Shown here piece after piece: positions 11,010-20,381 of a stretch of DNA of 30,684 bases. This DNA is from Blastocladiella britannica (lineage: Eukaryota; Blastocladiomycota; Blastocladiomycetes; Blastocladiales; Blastocladiaceae), in contig MU624698.1 of NCBI GenBank assembly GCA_025349905.2, forward strand, positions 1 through 30,684. Direction: 5' to 3'. A model generated the notes under the pieces. The model was not told the origin of the DNA. It ran no database searches and was given only the letters and a program-made list of their open reading frames with translations. Each line of letters starts with the position of its first letter. Position 1 is the stretch's first letter. Both the position numbers and the translations under genes were made by a program.

Positions 11010-12817
11010 ATGTCAACACCTCTTCGCACGCTCCTCTCGGCCCCATTGCCGCACGACTATGGTGCATTGGCCGCAGCTGCTCGCGCCTTGACCTCTTCGG
11101 GTGCGTCTTTGTCTTTGATCGCTGTACTCGGCAATATCAACGAATCTGACATTGATTAACAACAGGTTCGATCGCTGGATGGACCTCGGCGGACACGACC
11201 TCTCTTGCAGCCGCTGTCCGTCTTCCTGGCCCGTGTCCGGACGATGGTATGCTTTTCCCAATTCACTTCCAGGTCGAAATCATTGAGCGATGATTAAAAA
11301 TTGAGCAGCACGATTTCCCCTGGTCTCGGCGCTCAAATTTGTCGCCACTCAGCCGCAATGCAATGGGCCCTTGTACTCGTCAGAGGTATGCGTATATTAT
11401 GCATTTTATATCAAAAGGAAATCCGCTAAATATCAAGGGAGAAAAGGGATTCCGCATCGTCGCCACCCTGGCCCGGATCATTGCGCCAGAGACAGGACCT
11501 GCGCTCGAGGAAGACGATGCCGCGGCGATCGAGGCGCAAAAAATTGTTGGCAACCTCTTTTTGCTGAATCGCCAGCTCACCATGACCATTTTCCTCTTTG
11601 AAAAGGCCACTCCTGGCCTTTTGGTGCTTGCAAAGGTATGACTTTTATTGTATATTGGAGACTCGATACTCACAGAGGTTGTGCCATAATAGTCTTCGAC
11701 AACATCGCTCGCATCCATTTTCGTTATTTACCGCATCCTGTTTCTCCTCACGGCATCGCCAGACGCCATCCAAGTGGTGGTAGACTCGGGAGTAGAGTAC
11801 TTTGGCCCGCTCGTGTCTCGCATCCTCGCCATGCCGGAAGGATTGCCGCCATTTACGCGTGCCAGCGTGCTGGGCGAGGTCCTCAAGTCCATGTTCAACC
11901 TGCAATCGTTCACATCGCCGGAAAACGCGGCCGTTGACGACAGCGGCATGCCCCACTCGGATGTCTTTGCGGCCCTTCCACACCTGCGATCCGTGGCCGA
12001 CACGCTTCACACCTGGCCCATGCCGGCAACAGTGGTGAGCCCTACTTCGCATGCGGTGCATGTGCTTATGTGTGGAGGCCATGGATGGTGCGAGCCGCGC
12101 GACGCGCTTGTGCTCTGTGCCCTGCTGGCAAGCGAAGTGACGGGGATCTTTACCGCAAACGCAGACGACGATTCGGCAGTTGCTTCCGAAGGCGCACGCG
12201 TCGACGATCGACTGCCTCCGCTGATGCACCTGCTGGCGCGCGTGTACTCAGGCTCGCCGCACGAGAGCCAAGAGGCTGCCGTCATCCGCGAGGCGATCGC
12301 ACCGGCCGACATGAACCGCGATGCAAAGGACCTCGAAGCCACCTCTGCGCCGCATGCCCTCATCAAGCTGCTCACCAGCGCCGAGTTTCCAGCAACGCGT
12401 GCCGCGACCGAATTGCTCTTGTTTAGTGTGTGTGACAAGGACGGTATTGTTTGTGCATTTTTTATCATGCACTTTCGTCGCTCACATCAGTGTAAAAAAT
12501 ATCTAGCTACCAAAATGGTGGTGCACACGGGACTAGGCCCTGCGGCCGGGTTTCTGGTCAACCGCGGCCTGCTCACGCCGGACGTGTTGCGCGGGGCAGG
12601 AGCGCACGCGCCCGACGGCGTCAACCCGATCACGGGCCAAAAGGATGCCGACGATGACCAGGAGGATCCCAGGGCAGCGTGGGAAAAGCTGACGGACGAG
12701 GAAAAGGAGGCCGAGGCCGAGAAGCTGTTTGTGACGTTTGAGCGTCTGAACAAGCTGGGCGTGATCAAGGCAGTGGACCCGACTACGGGCCAGGACTTTG
12801 CTCGGCCGAGGCAGTAG
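11010..12817 (+). CDS. RIC8: RIC8/synembryn, G-alpha chaperone and exchange factor, 502 aa, six exons
   Basis: Exons 11010-11100, 11166-11246, 11309-11385, 11438-11635, 11693-12443 and 12507-12817 (introns 65, 62, 52, 57 and 63 nt) close to 503 codons ending in TAG. The C-terminal part is the clearest match to the synembryn family: VNPITGQ, then LTDEEKEAEAEKLFVTFERL, then a Gly-Val and a second Asp-Pro-Thr-Thr-Gly stretch. The N-terminal and middle parts are helical and armadillo-like, with the LLTPDVLRG turn. RIC8 folds nascent heterotrimeric G-alpha subunits and can act as a non-receptor exchange factor in the cytoplasm and at the plasma membrane. Animals, many fungi and amoebae have it, while budding yeast does not. 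The start is the only ATG that leads into the first donor in frame. The lipin gene begins 102 bp downstream on the same strand, so this spacer must hold both a terminator and a promoter. Confidence 0.88.
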
Positions 12818-12919
12818 GCTGTCGGCATTGTTTGCTTGAGTCATTGTTGCCTTTTTGCGATAAATGTTGCCGTCTCCTCCGTCCACCCTTTGCCAAATGA
12901 GAACTAAAGAAGAAGAAAT

Positions 12920-15361
12920 ATGGAAGCATTCGGCATTGACGACACGCAAGTGGCAGCGCGGACACCGTCGCCGGCCAACTCGCAGCCCGTTTCGACGTCA
13001 GTGTCGCCATCACATTCGCTGCCAGCATCACCAACGACAATTTCAGCAGCGCCTCCAACAACACCGCTTCTCTTACCGCCTCTACCACTACCGCGGCCTG
13101 TAATCATGCCCACATCATCCGCCGGACCGCCCATGACCTCGCTCCGAGCCGGCCTCGCGACGCGCTTTGCCTCGTTCGCCGCCTCCACCACCGCCGCGTC
13201 TACCGCCACCGCTGCCGCTGCTCCGGCCGCAACCACCAGTCCGATCGAGCATGCCGCCCCGCAGTCCTTGTACGAGACCAGCAGCGACTCGTCGTCCTTG
13301 CGCGGTCGCGTCGGAGTGCGCACATCGCTGCGAGCTGCCGGCCGCGCAATTCTGGCGTCGGCAACTTCCTTCCGCGGGTCGTCTCCCTCCTCGACGTACA
13401 ACGGAGCTTCCTCTGAGGCAACAGAACGAGGTGCTCTGACTTCGTCCTCAGCACCGGGGGGCAGTAACGGCCCAATGGACGCCGATCACCCGTCCGAGAC
13501 CGGTGCCACCCAAGCAGCAGCAGCGCCGTCCAACTCGGCAACGCTTTCCGGTGCTACGGACGTTGTGGTGGTCGAGCACGGCGACGGCACCTGGATGTGC
13601 ACGCCGTTTCACGTGCGATTTGGCCGATTCAAAGTACGCCGCGTTGGCGCACACGGACACCCGGTTGCGGTGGTGGTCAATGGTCGCCTGGTGCCGTACT
13701 TGATGCGTGTTGGGAACGACGGCGTTGCTGCATGGTGGCGCGATCCCGACGGTCGTGTCCGCACCATCTCGGACGGCGATACATTCTCGACCCAGCAACA
13801 GGCCCCAGGCCTGGCACGCGCTGCGTCAACGACAAGTTCCATTCAAGCAACGCTCTCGGTCTCGGGCCGCAGGCGCGCCAAGCTCGCAGCCATGCTGCGT
13901 CGGCCCCTCGGATCAGCGAATACTCCTCCATCGTCTGCGGTCGCCGCTTCGATCGACCCGGGGCTGTTGGGGACCATTGCGGAAGTGCTGGTGGATGCAG
14001 AGGCCGCCGCTGCCGCCACCAACTCCCAGGGATCCACGCCTGCACCGTCGGCCCCTCCCTCTGAGCCCGCATCGCCCACCACTGCCAACCTGGATGTGGA
14101 CTCTGTACCACCGCCGCCACCACCGCCAGAAGCTACGAAGGCAGCCGCTGCAGCAACAACGACAAGGAACGCGCACTTGATGCTGAGCTCGAGCGAATTA
14201 GCAATGCTCTCGCTGCGTCCCGGCGCCAACGACATTGTGTACGTCACCTGCCCCGACTTTTCCCTTGCCGGATCCGCAGTCGACACGGCCACTGTGACCG
14301 AAATCAAGCTTGACCACGTTCCCGCCCGCATTTATCTGTGGCCATCGACTGCTGCCGGCCGGATCGTGGTCTCAGACATTGACGGGACAGTCACGCGCTC
14401 GGATGCGCTTGGGATCCTGCTTCCGGCCGTGTTTGGGGTCAACTACGCGCACGCCGGTGTCGCCAGCCTCTACAGTTCGATCGCGTCACGCGGGTACCGA
14501 TTCCTGTACCTCACGTCTCGTGGTATTGGCCAAGCACAGGCGACGCGCGAGTACCTAGCACGAGTGCGCCAGGATTCGCGCCTGGCCGCTGCTGCTGCTG
14601 CTTCTGCGAATGGGGGTGCTACTAGCTCAACCATGGCGGCGATGCACGGGCTTCCGGACGGCCCGGTGCTCACTTCTCCCGACGGGCTGTTGACGGCGCT
14701 CAAACGCGAGTTGGTGACGCGCACTCCGGCCGAATTCAAGACGGCCACGCTGGGCGAGATTGCGCGGCTGTTTTCGCCGCCCTCAAGTGGCAGCGACCCT
14801 TCTTCCTCCTTCTCCTCTTCTCCGCCGGGTGGAAGCGTATTTGCAGCCGGGTTTGGCAACCGCTCAACCGACATGGTCGCCTACCGCGTATCGGGCATTC
14901 CGGACTCGCACGCGTTCCTGGTCGACCCCGCCGGCGCACTCGTGGCGGCCTCGGGAGGCGCTTGGTGGGCTTCATTGCCGCCGCCGCCAACTACGATGCC
15001 GCCCTCTGGGATCCCGGCTTCGCGCGGACTCAACAGCGGCGGCATCTCTGCTCTTACATCGACCCCATCATCCACAACAACGACGACCACGACCACGACA
15101 CTGACCGTTTCCACTTCTGATCCTTCAAAGCGTCGTGGGTCTGCGCTGAGCTCACTGCGGCCGTCCACATGGGGCGATGGGATCTCGATCGACGGCGAAG
15201 AGTCTTCGGATCTGGACACCACAGCCGCGGTCGTGGCATCGTACGTGACCATGATCGAGCACGTTCACATGGTGTTCCCCGGCGGTGCTGAAGAGTCGGT
15301 GCGTGGTGGCGTGGAATTGGTGGAGATCCGCCATGGGAGCAAAGGCGGAGATGCATCTTGA
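12920..15361 (+). CDS. PAH1: Lipin-type phosphatidate phosphatase, 813 aa, intronless
   Basis: A single 813-codon frame ends in TGA. The catalytic LNS2/HAD core starts with VVSDIDGTVTRSD. The DxDGT nucleophile motif is at about 486-490, followed by a Leu-Thr-Ser-Arg-Gly-Ile-Gly block, LPDGPVLTSP, and a C-terminal GNRSTDMVAYR segment, all in the order known from lipins. These enzymes dephosphorylate phosphatidate to diacylglycerol at the ER and nuclear membrane, feeding triglyceride and phospholipid synthesis. The N-lip domain (about 215-278, with CTPFHVRFGR) lies inside the protein, after a roughly 210-residue Ser/Thr/Ala-rich low-complexity leader. In known lipins it begins at residue 1. A Pro-run followed by poly-Ala/Thr lies near 397-415, and a Thr-rich run lies near 714-730. 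The usual N-terminal amphipathic helix is therefore displaced. Ser/Thr-rich parts may carry regulatory phosphorylation. I chose the upstream ATG because the frame is open and coding-like from there. A shorter start cannot be excluded. Confidence 0.88.
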   Translation: MEAFGIDDTQVAARTPSPANSQPVSTSVSPSHSLPASPTTISAAPPTTPLLLPPLPLPRPVIMPTSSAGPPMTSLRAGLATRFASFAASTTAASTATAAAAPAATTSPIEHAAPQSLYETSSDSSSLRGRVGVRTSLRAAGRAILASATSFRGSSPSSTYNGASSEATERGALTSSSAPGGSNGPMDADHPSETGATQAAAAPSNSATLSGATDVVVVEHGDGTWMCTPFHVRFGRFKVRRVGAHGHPVAVVVNGRLVPYLMRVGNDGVAAWWRDPDGRVRTISDGDTFSTQQQAPGLARAASTTSSIQATLSVSGRRRAKLAAMLRRPLGSANTPPSSAVAASIDPGLLGTIAEVLVDAEAAAAATNSQGSTPAPSAPPSEPASPTTANLDVDSVPPPPPPPEATKAAAAATTTRNAHLMLSSSELAMLSLRPGANDIVYVTCPDFSLAGSAVDTATVTEIKLDHVPARIYLWPSTAAGRIVVSDIDGTVTRSDALGILLPAVFGVNYAHAGVASLYSSIASRGYRFLYLTSRGIGQAQATREYLARVRQDSRLAAAAAASANGGATSSTMAAMHGLPDGPVLTSPDGLLTALKRELVTRTPAEFKTATLGEIARLFSPPSSGSDPSSSFSSSPPGGSVFAAGFGNRSTDMVAYRVSGIPDSHAFLVDPAGALVAASGGAWWASLPPPPTTMPPSGIPASRGLNSGGISALTSTPSSTTTTTTTTTLTVSTSDPSKRRGSALSSLRPSTWGDGISIDGEESSDLDTTAAVVASYVTMIEHVHMVFPGGAEESVRGGVELVEIRHGSKGGDAS

Positions 15362-15413
15362 GGTGCCATCTCTTCCGCCGTGACTGGTGTATAGCAATAT
15401 ATAATATATTAAA

Positions 15414-16252
15414 TCAAGGGCGAGCGCTGTATGCGGCCGATATATCTCGCGAGTAGTACTTGCCAGAACTTGTCCCGGATCCGCGCATCGGGCTCCGTGG
15501 GGTGGGTGGCATGGACAGTTCGGCTGCAGCTGAAAGCGTAACTTTGCGCGTTGGAGAGGCGCCGCCGCTGCATGTTTCACGGGGAAGTGAGTTCACTATT
15601 TAAAAAAAAAAGAAATTCAGAATAAACGCACGCCTCGGCCACCGTCTCGGATTCTTTGCCGTGGTTCCAGCGCACGATCGGCTTGCGCTTTGATGGAGGG
15701 GCAATAGCACCAGGGTGCGATGGAGATTGCAAACAGTACGCCGAGTCGGGTCGATCCTCGAGTGTCGGGCGAATCGGGACCACCCCGCGGGCCCACGAGT
15801 CAAACTCAAGTGGTTCCGGCTCTGATAGCATAAAAACAAGGAATGAGGACTACTCTGCACAAAGCTTCTGCAAACGATAATCCCATACCAGTGTCAGGAA
15901 TCCAAATGGGATCAGCCGGATCGAGGCGATCTTGGTCGAAAAACTCCCACATGATGAGCTGGTTCATGGCATCCTTGGCAAACTGGACCGCATAGGGAAC
16001 CACCTGCGAGGAAATGTGCTTTTCAAAGAGCACGTCCTGCGATCGCTGCAAAATCTCCTCCACCAGCGACGAGACAATCAGTTCGGCATCGTCGATCGAC
16101 GATGCAGCCACGACCTCGGGTAGCGCAAACACGGCCAGCGATGTTGGGCTGAGGACTGGTGGTGCTGGCGACTGCGCATTCTGGGCCAGAGTCAAGCTAG
16201 ATCCGGCCGCATTGGTTGCCGATGCGAGTGCATGAGACGATGCCGAGGCCAT
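15414..16252 (-). CDS. C2orf81-like (DUF4639) protein, probable cilium-associated, 235 aa
   Basis: Three exons: 16252-15889, 15821-15632 and 15567-15414 (introns 67 and 64 nt), 236 codons ending in TGA. The middle part has an acidic/aromatic stretch (IWIPDTEPEPLEFD) running into SWARGVVPIRP. From memory this resembles the conserved Glu-Pro...Trp-Ala-Arg-Gly motif of the vertebrate C2orf81 family. Upstream, ELIVSSLVEEILQRSQ and a short helix precede it, also as in that family. The basic, Ser/Pro-rich tail ends in GKYYSRDISAAY. Its exact molecular role is unknown. Family members are found mainly in organisms with motile cilia. The second intron uses acceptor ATGCAG at 15568. Reading through, or splicing at the nearer AAATAG, would stop within a few residues, so the 64-nt intron is preferred. 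It is divergent from the PIH1 gene (117 bp) and convergent with the lipin gene (52 bp). Confidence 0.65.
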
Positions 16253-16369
16253 ATTCTTGATTTTTTTTTTTTTGCTTTAATAGAGTTGGGCACTGGTCGG
16301 TTGTCGATGGGAAATCGAAAAAGGCATTTCACATCAATTGCTGCTCTTTCAATCCAGCAAGCTTGATCC
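16253..16369. promoter_or_regulatory. Shared divergent promoter of two ciliary genes
   Basis: Only 117 bp lie between the start codons of the C2orf81-like gene (minus) and the PIH1 gene (plus). Both core promoters must fit here, so the pair is likely co-expressed. A poly-T tract (16261-16272) next to the C2orf81-like start could exclude nucleosomes. I see no definite X-box (RFX site) by eye. Confidence 0.4.
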
Positions 16370-17787
16370 ATGTCTGCACCACCGCCCCTCCCTCCCCTGC
16401 CCGCGCAGCTACTTGACGGCGTCGATGGTGCCGATCCTTTTACTTCTTCATATTTGCAGCATCCATTCACTGCCAAAATCCGCAGACGAATCCAAGGCCC
16501 GCGCTGCTGAGTTCTGGACTAAATTGAACACCCTTTCCCGTAAAGACCCTCAAAAGTACCGCGAGACGGTCGCTGCTGTTTTCAAGGACGCGGAAAATGC
16601 TCGCGCGGTGCGCAAATCGACCGACTTTATCCACCACGCATTTCACATCGAGTCTCGTGGGTTCCCTGGCGCATTCCGTTTTCCGACGCGCATTTATGTC
16701 AATGTACTCGCCTCGCCGGGCATCAAACAAATGAGCGGCGACGAGGTGCCCATGCTCTTGAGCCGTCCACGATTGGTCAAGCCGCGCGAAGCGCCCATCG
16801 TTTACGATATCATTGTGCACCAATCGACGCTGGATCGCGCTAAAGCCGACAATGACTTTCAGCGCGCGCTCCAGGATTTGTTTTTCGACTCTATCGACCA
16901 GACATATGCCAATGGTCTTCAAAAAAATCGTGCGTTATATATTTATGGTGATATTGAAGCGGGAGTGCGCTGAGCATGAAAATCTGGATAGGATGCAAGC
17001 TCGGGAAAGAGTACATTGGTCGGTGGCTCTGGCGCGATGATGGGACGCAGAGGACAGACAAGGAACTGGCTTCGATCGAGGACATGTCGGTAGAGGACAT
17101 GCTCTCCAAACTGCACGGGGCACGTATTGCTTCGCGTGTGGACGAGGAATCTGGCGCGACACCGGTGCTGGACTTTGCACCTGCCGAGGCAGAGCCTGAC
17201 GAGGAGCTTCCCCAGCTCGTTCTTCCCGGCCAGCAGATTAGGAGAATCGACTCAAAGACAGTGCTGATCCAGGAGGTGGGTCCTGTCCAGGACACGTCGT
17301 CTGCATCAGGTCCATCTCCGGTCGCTCCAGTAGTTGAAGTTGCCGCACCGCCAACACCGGCCCCACCGCTAGATCCCGATTTCGTCGCCCAGGCTCCAGA
17401 AGGCGCCATGCGCTGCGCCTACACTCCCTCCCCTATGATTGCTGGCGGCCGCGTCGTTTCGTTTGATTTGTCGTCCATTGTGCGTGCCTCCCAAATTTTA
17501 TTTGTGCAAATACGACATTCACGCTGACAGACACCCACCAGTTTCCAGCAGATGCAACGTGGTCATACGAACCACGTCTCGACTCGGAAGCAAACGTCCT
17601 CGAGTTGGTGCCGGCATCAACTCGGCTTCCGTGGCTCTCGGTGCGATTCCTGCGACCCGGTGCCCAGCTCCTGGTTGGGCCGCGCGTCCTTCACCCCACC
17701 ACTACATGGTTGGGCATGCCGCTTCCTAGCGACATTCAGCCTCGCTTTTCGAAAAAGACGCGAAAGCTCACTGTCCACACAATTTAA
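16370..17787 (+). CDS. PIH1-domain protein (R2TP / axonemal dynein assembly type), 411 aa
   Basis: Exons 16370-16427, 16486-16929, 16992-17479 and 17542-17787 (introns 58, 62 and 62 nt) give 412 codons ending in TAA. The N-terminal PIH domain is clear: RIYVNVLASPGIK, VPMLLSRPR, then APIVYDIIVHQSTLDRA and a DLFFDSIDQTY helix, closing with KLGKEYIG. A Pro/Ala-rich acidic linker follows (about 190-320). The C-terminal segment, about 325-411, has beta-rich spacing such as LPWLSVRFLRPGAQLL and fits the CS-like domain of PIH1 proteins. These proteins link clients to HSP90 and RUVBL1/2. Paralogues act either in general complex assembly or in cytoplasmic pre-assembly of dynein arms. I cannot say which paralogue this is, but its ciliary neighbours favour dynein assembly. 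The first intron was chosen because it is the only phase-compatible splice joining the ATG frame to the PIH frame. Confidence 0.85.
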
Positions 17788-17803
17788 ATTGTTGACTTTT
17801 TTC

Positions 17804-19253
17804 TCAAACATTGTCCTCATTGTCGTCTTCGAACGCTTCAATCTCAATATCTTCCTCAATGTCGTCGCCATCGTCGTGGTCGCCCACGTCGCCATCATCT
17901 TGGTCGTCATCGTCTTTTGGTTCCGATACCTGTTGGATTTGCGGTGGAGAGGTTGTGCCGCCAATGGACTCCGACGCCGCAGTGGATCCATGATCGCCAT
18001 GATCAGACGACGCATGAGACTCCAAGTCGCTGTGAGTAGCGCCTTCGCCAAAGCTTTCTTCGGCATCGCTCTCTTCATCGCTGGCGGGCCCAGTCCCGTC
18101 GGCTTCGCTCCCACTTCCGCCGCCGACAGAGGAGACGGCTTCGGATACAGTTGCGCCGGCCCCGAAATCCGAAAAATCGGCCGAGTAGTCTGCTTCGTCC
18201 CGCGACGCCGCCGCTGCAAGTGTGGGTGCGGGAGCCAGGAACGTCATGGTGGCGGCAGCGGTTCGTGGGCTGAATTGTGGGAGTGGCGCCGACTCGTGCT
18301 CTGACTCTACTTCTTCGGTTTGTTGCTGATGCTGCTGCTGCTGCCAAGACGCAGCTGGGATCGCAGTAGTCGGTGGTTCCGTCACTGGGCGGGCCATTGC
18401 TGTGGTCGACGGCAAATACTTGAGGACATCTTCCAGATCCACCGACAAAGCAGACACGTCCTCGGCAATCGAGGTGCCGATGCACTCGGAATCGCTTGGC
18501 GGCTCTGGGGACGAGGCGGTACGGATAATGTTGATGGATGGTGACGGTTGGGCGACAGTAGCTGTCCCCGGCTGCGACGCCTCCGGTTTTGGTTGCAATT
18601 TTTCGATCTCTTGGTCCGAGTCCCAGTCATTTTCAACCGGCCCATCGACTGCCTCGAATTCGACCTGTGGACCACCAAAACACTGTCAACAAGGAACGGG
18701 ATATTTGTATGTGTGAATGCAATTCGTACCCGCTTGTCATACTCAAAGTCAGGATCCGATGTCTTGACTCGATTCTTTTCAAATTCAATCTCCATTTCTG
18801 ATTTGATTGCCTGTAGCTCACGATCACTGTATTGTAATGTGTGTCAATCTCTTTTGCTCGTCAGTTAATAATATATATAAAGCCGAACCCAAGCTTGTTC
18901 AAATCCAGCTCTGGAACTGACGATTCCTGGGATAATAGTTGCAATACAGACTTGTCGCGATTCACGACCAAAACGTGCTTGATCATGAGCTCGATCGCCG
19001 TTAAGTCCAAGGCTCCCAATATGTCTGCATGTCGCTTTTGTAAAATTGTAGCCGATCGCTTAAGTAGAGGTGGATCAAGCACAGTGGGCACGAGAGATCC
19101 GAGTCCGCGCAATGGAATGCGGCGGCGCCGGCGGCGAGTAGTTTGTTGATTCCTCAGTGATTTGGATGTTTCGCCGCCCAGATCCTCAACGTAGTCAATG
19201 TACATGGCTGGTTTGCTCGGGTGGGCGCGAATAGCGTCAATGTGCACTGGCAT
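17804..19253 (-). CDS. CEP19: CEP19-like centrosomal/basal-body protein with long acidic tail, 440 aa
   Basis: Exons 19253-18889, 18826-18730 and 18664-17804 (introns 62 and 65 nt) make 441 codons ending in TGA. The diagnostic block spans exons 1 to 3 at about 115-158: LDLNKLGDRELQAIK, then an EFEKNR stretch, DPDFEYDKR and VEFE. It aligns closely with the C-terminal half of vertebrate CEP19. The N-terminal KPAMYIDYVED matches the start of the CEP19 fold, followed here by a run of six arginines. CEP19 binds FGFR1OP/CEP350 at the mother centriole and recruits RABL2 for intraflagellar-transport entry. Vertebrate CEP19 is only about 160-170 aa. Here about 280 extra residues follow, rich in Ser, Glu and Asp, with a Gln-run near 240-250 and a very acidic end (DDDDQDDGDVGDHDDGDD). 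The stop lies 16 bp from the stop of the PIH1 gene. The first donor, GTTCGG, is weak, but splicing there restores the conserved block. Confidence 0.85.
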
Positions 19254-19347
19254 TTTTTCTTATTAGTTTTTGGAGTTGGACGGATGGGAACTATCTTGAA
19301 AAGAGAGGTACTCTCTTCACATCAAATTAATCGCAAAAAATAAATAA

Positions 19348-20321
19348 ATGATTTCAAACACGCGCTTCTTGCTCGTGGCAGTGGTGCTGGTACTGGCTGG
19401 ATTCGCCAATCGCGCGGATGGAACCCCTTCTCCTCGATCCGTGACTGCCAAACTCGGCCTCCTTCGTGAGCGATCAGCGCAAGCAGATCCATCCACAACG
19501 CCACTCGAGTCATTGATTGCGTTCCAGGCTTATTCGCTCCACCGAGATGCAAACGACAATCCAGCGTTTTCCATTGCCGTTGATCCGCTTGGCTCTGCAG
19601 CAGCTGTTGCTATCCTCCCGGTGACTGCCAATTTCTCACTCACGAATCCTTTTGACGGACTGGACATCCAAATCACTGGGCTTCAGCTTGTGGTATGTTT
19701 CCATGTTCCGCGTTTTTCACTTCAGGAGGACCTTGGACTCAAAATTCAATGAAATAGGGCAATATCAAGTCCAGCTTGCATCCAGGGACACTGGTGCCAC
19801 TTGCGTGCGGCCACGTGAGTCCGGATGCTGTCGATCCTGCGGGACAGTCCATATTTCCGCGAGTTGCAGCTGGTTCCTCGGCCGTGGTGGCGATCCCCAT
19901 GAACGTGACGGTGCCAATGGCGTCCGACTCGCTAGTCCTACAAGAATTGATGCTGGCGTGTGCTTCTTCCACATCCGCGGCAACCAACGGCATGGCGGCA
20001 GAGACACCTGCTCCGACACCACAGCACAATCTCTCGCTCCCACCTGGCGCCCCGGACGTCAGCGCACTGCAGCGCAGTTCTGCCGCCGCCGCCGCCGAAT
20101 TGCAGCCGGTGGCGACCCAGCACGAAATGCCGTCACTGCTGACGAGCTGGTCGGGGACCGTGACGCTCATGGCATTCCAACACATGGCGTTCGGGTTGAC
20201 CATTCCCATTGCCCAGACCAAGCAAGTTACAGGCGCCGAGTTTGCCATTCCGTGCCCTGCAGTGGTCACAAAATACGCCGAGAGCGCGACTGTGACTGCC
20301 ACCAAGCTGAGAACCTGTTGA
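19348..20321 (+). CDS. Predicted secreted protein of unknown function, 302 aa
   Basis: Two exons, 19348-19692 and 19758-20321, are separated by a 65-nt GT-AG intron in phase 0, giving 303 codons ending in TGA. The first 25 residues form a signal peptide: a short polar/basic start, a hydrophobic core LLVAVVLVLAGFA, then NRADG, with cleavage probably after Ala or Gly near 23-25. The mature part is Ala/Thr/Ser-rich with few charges and predicted beta segments (LDIQITGLQL, SSAVVAIPMNVTVP). It has several N-x-S/T sites and at least four cysteines. There is no transmembrane helix or GPI-type hydrophobic tail at the C terminus. I do not recognise a family. It may be an extracellular or cell-surface protein. 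Its start is 94 bp from the divergent CEP19 start, and its end is 60 bp from the convergent XPO5 stop. Confidence 0.7.
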
Positions 20322-20381
20322 GTTCCATTGCACATGCCTATTGGAATACTGGCGATAATACATTGAATAAATACTTGCTTG

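Noticed and set aside
15060..15110. ACAACGACGACCACG tract as a functional repeat element
   Set aside because: It encodes a Thr-run in frame within the lipin linker and is best read as coding low complexity.
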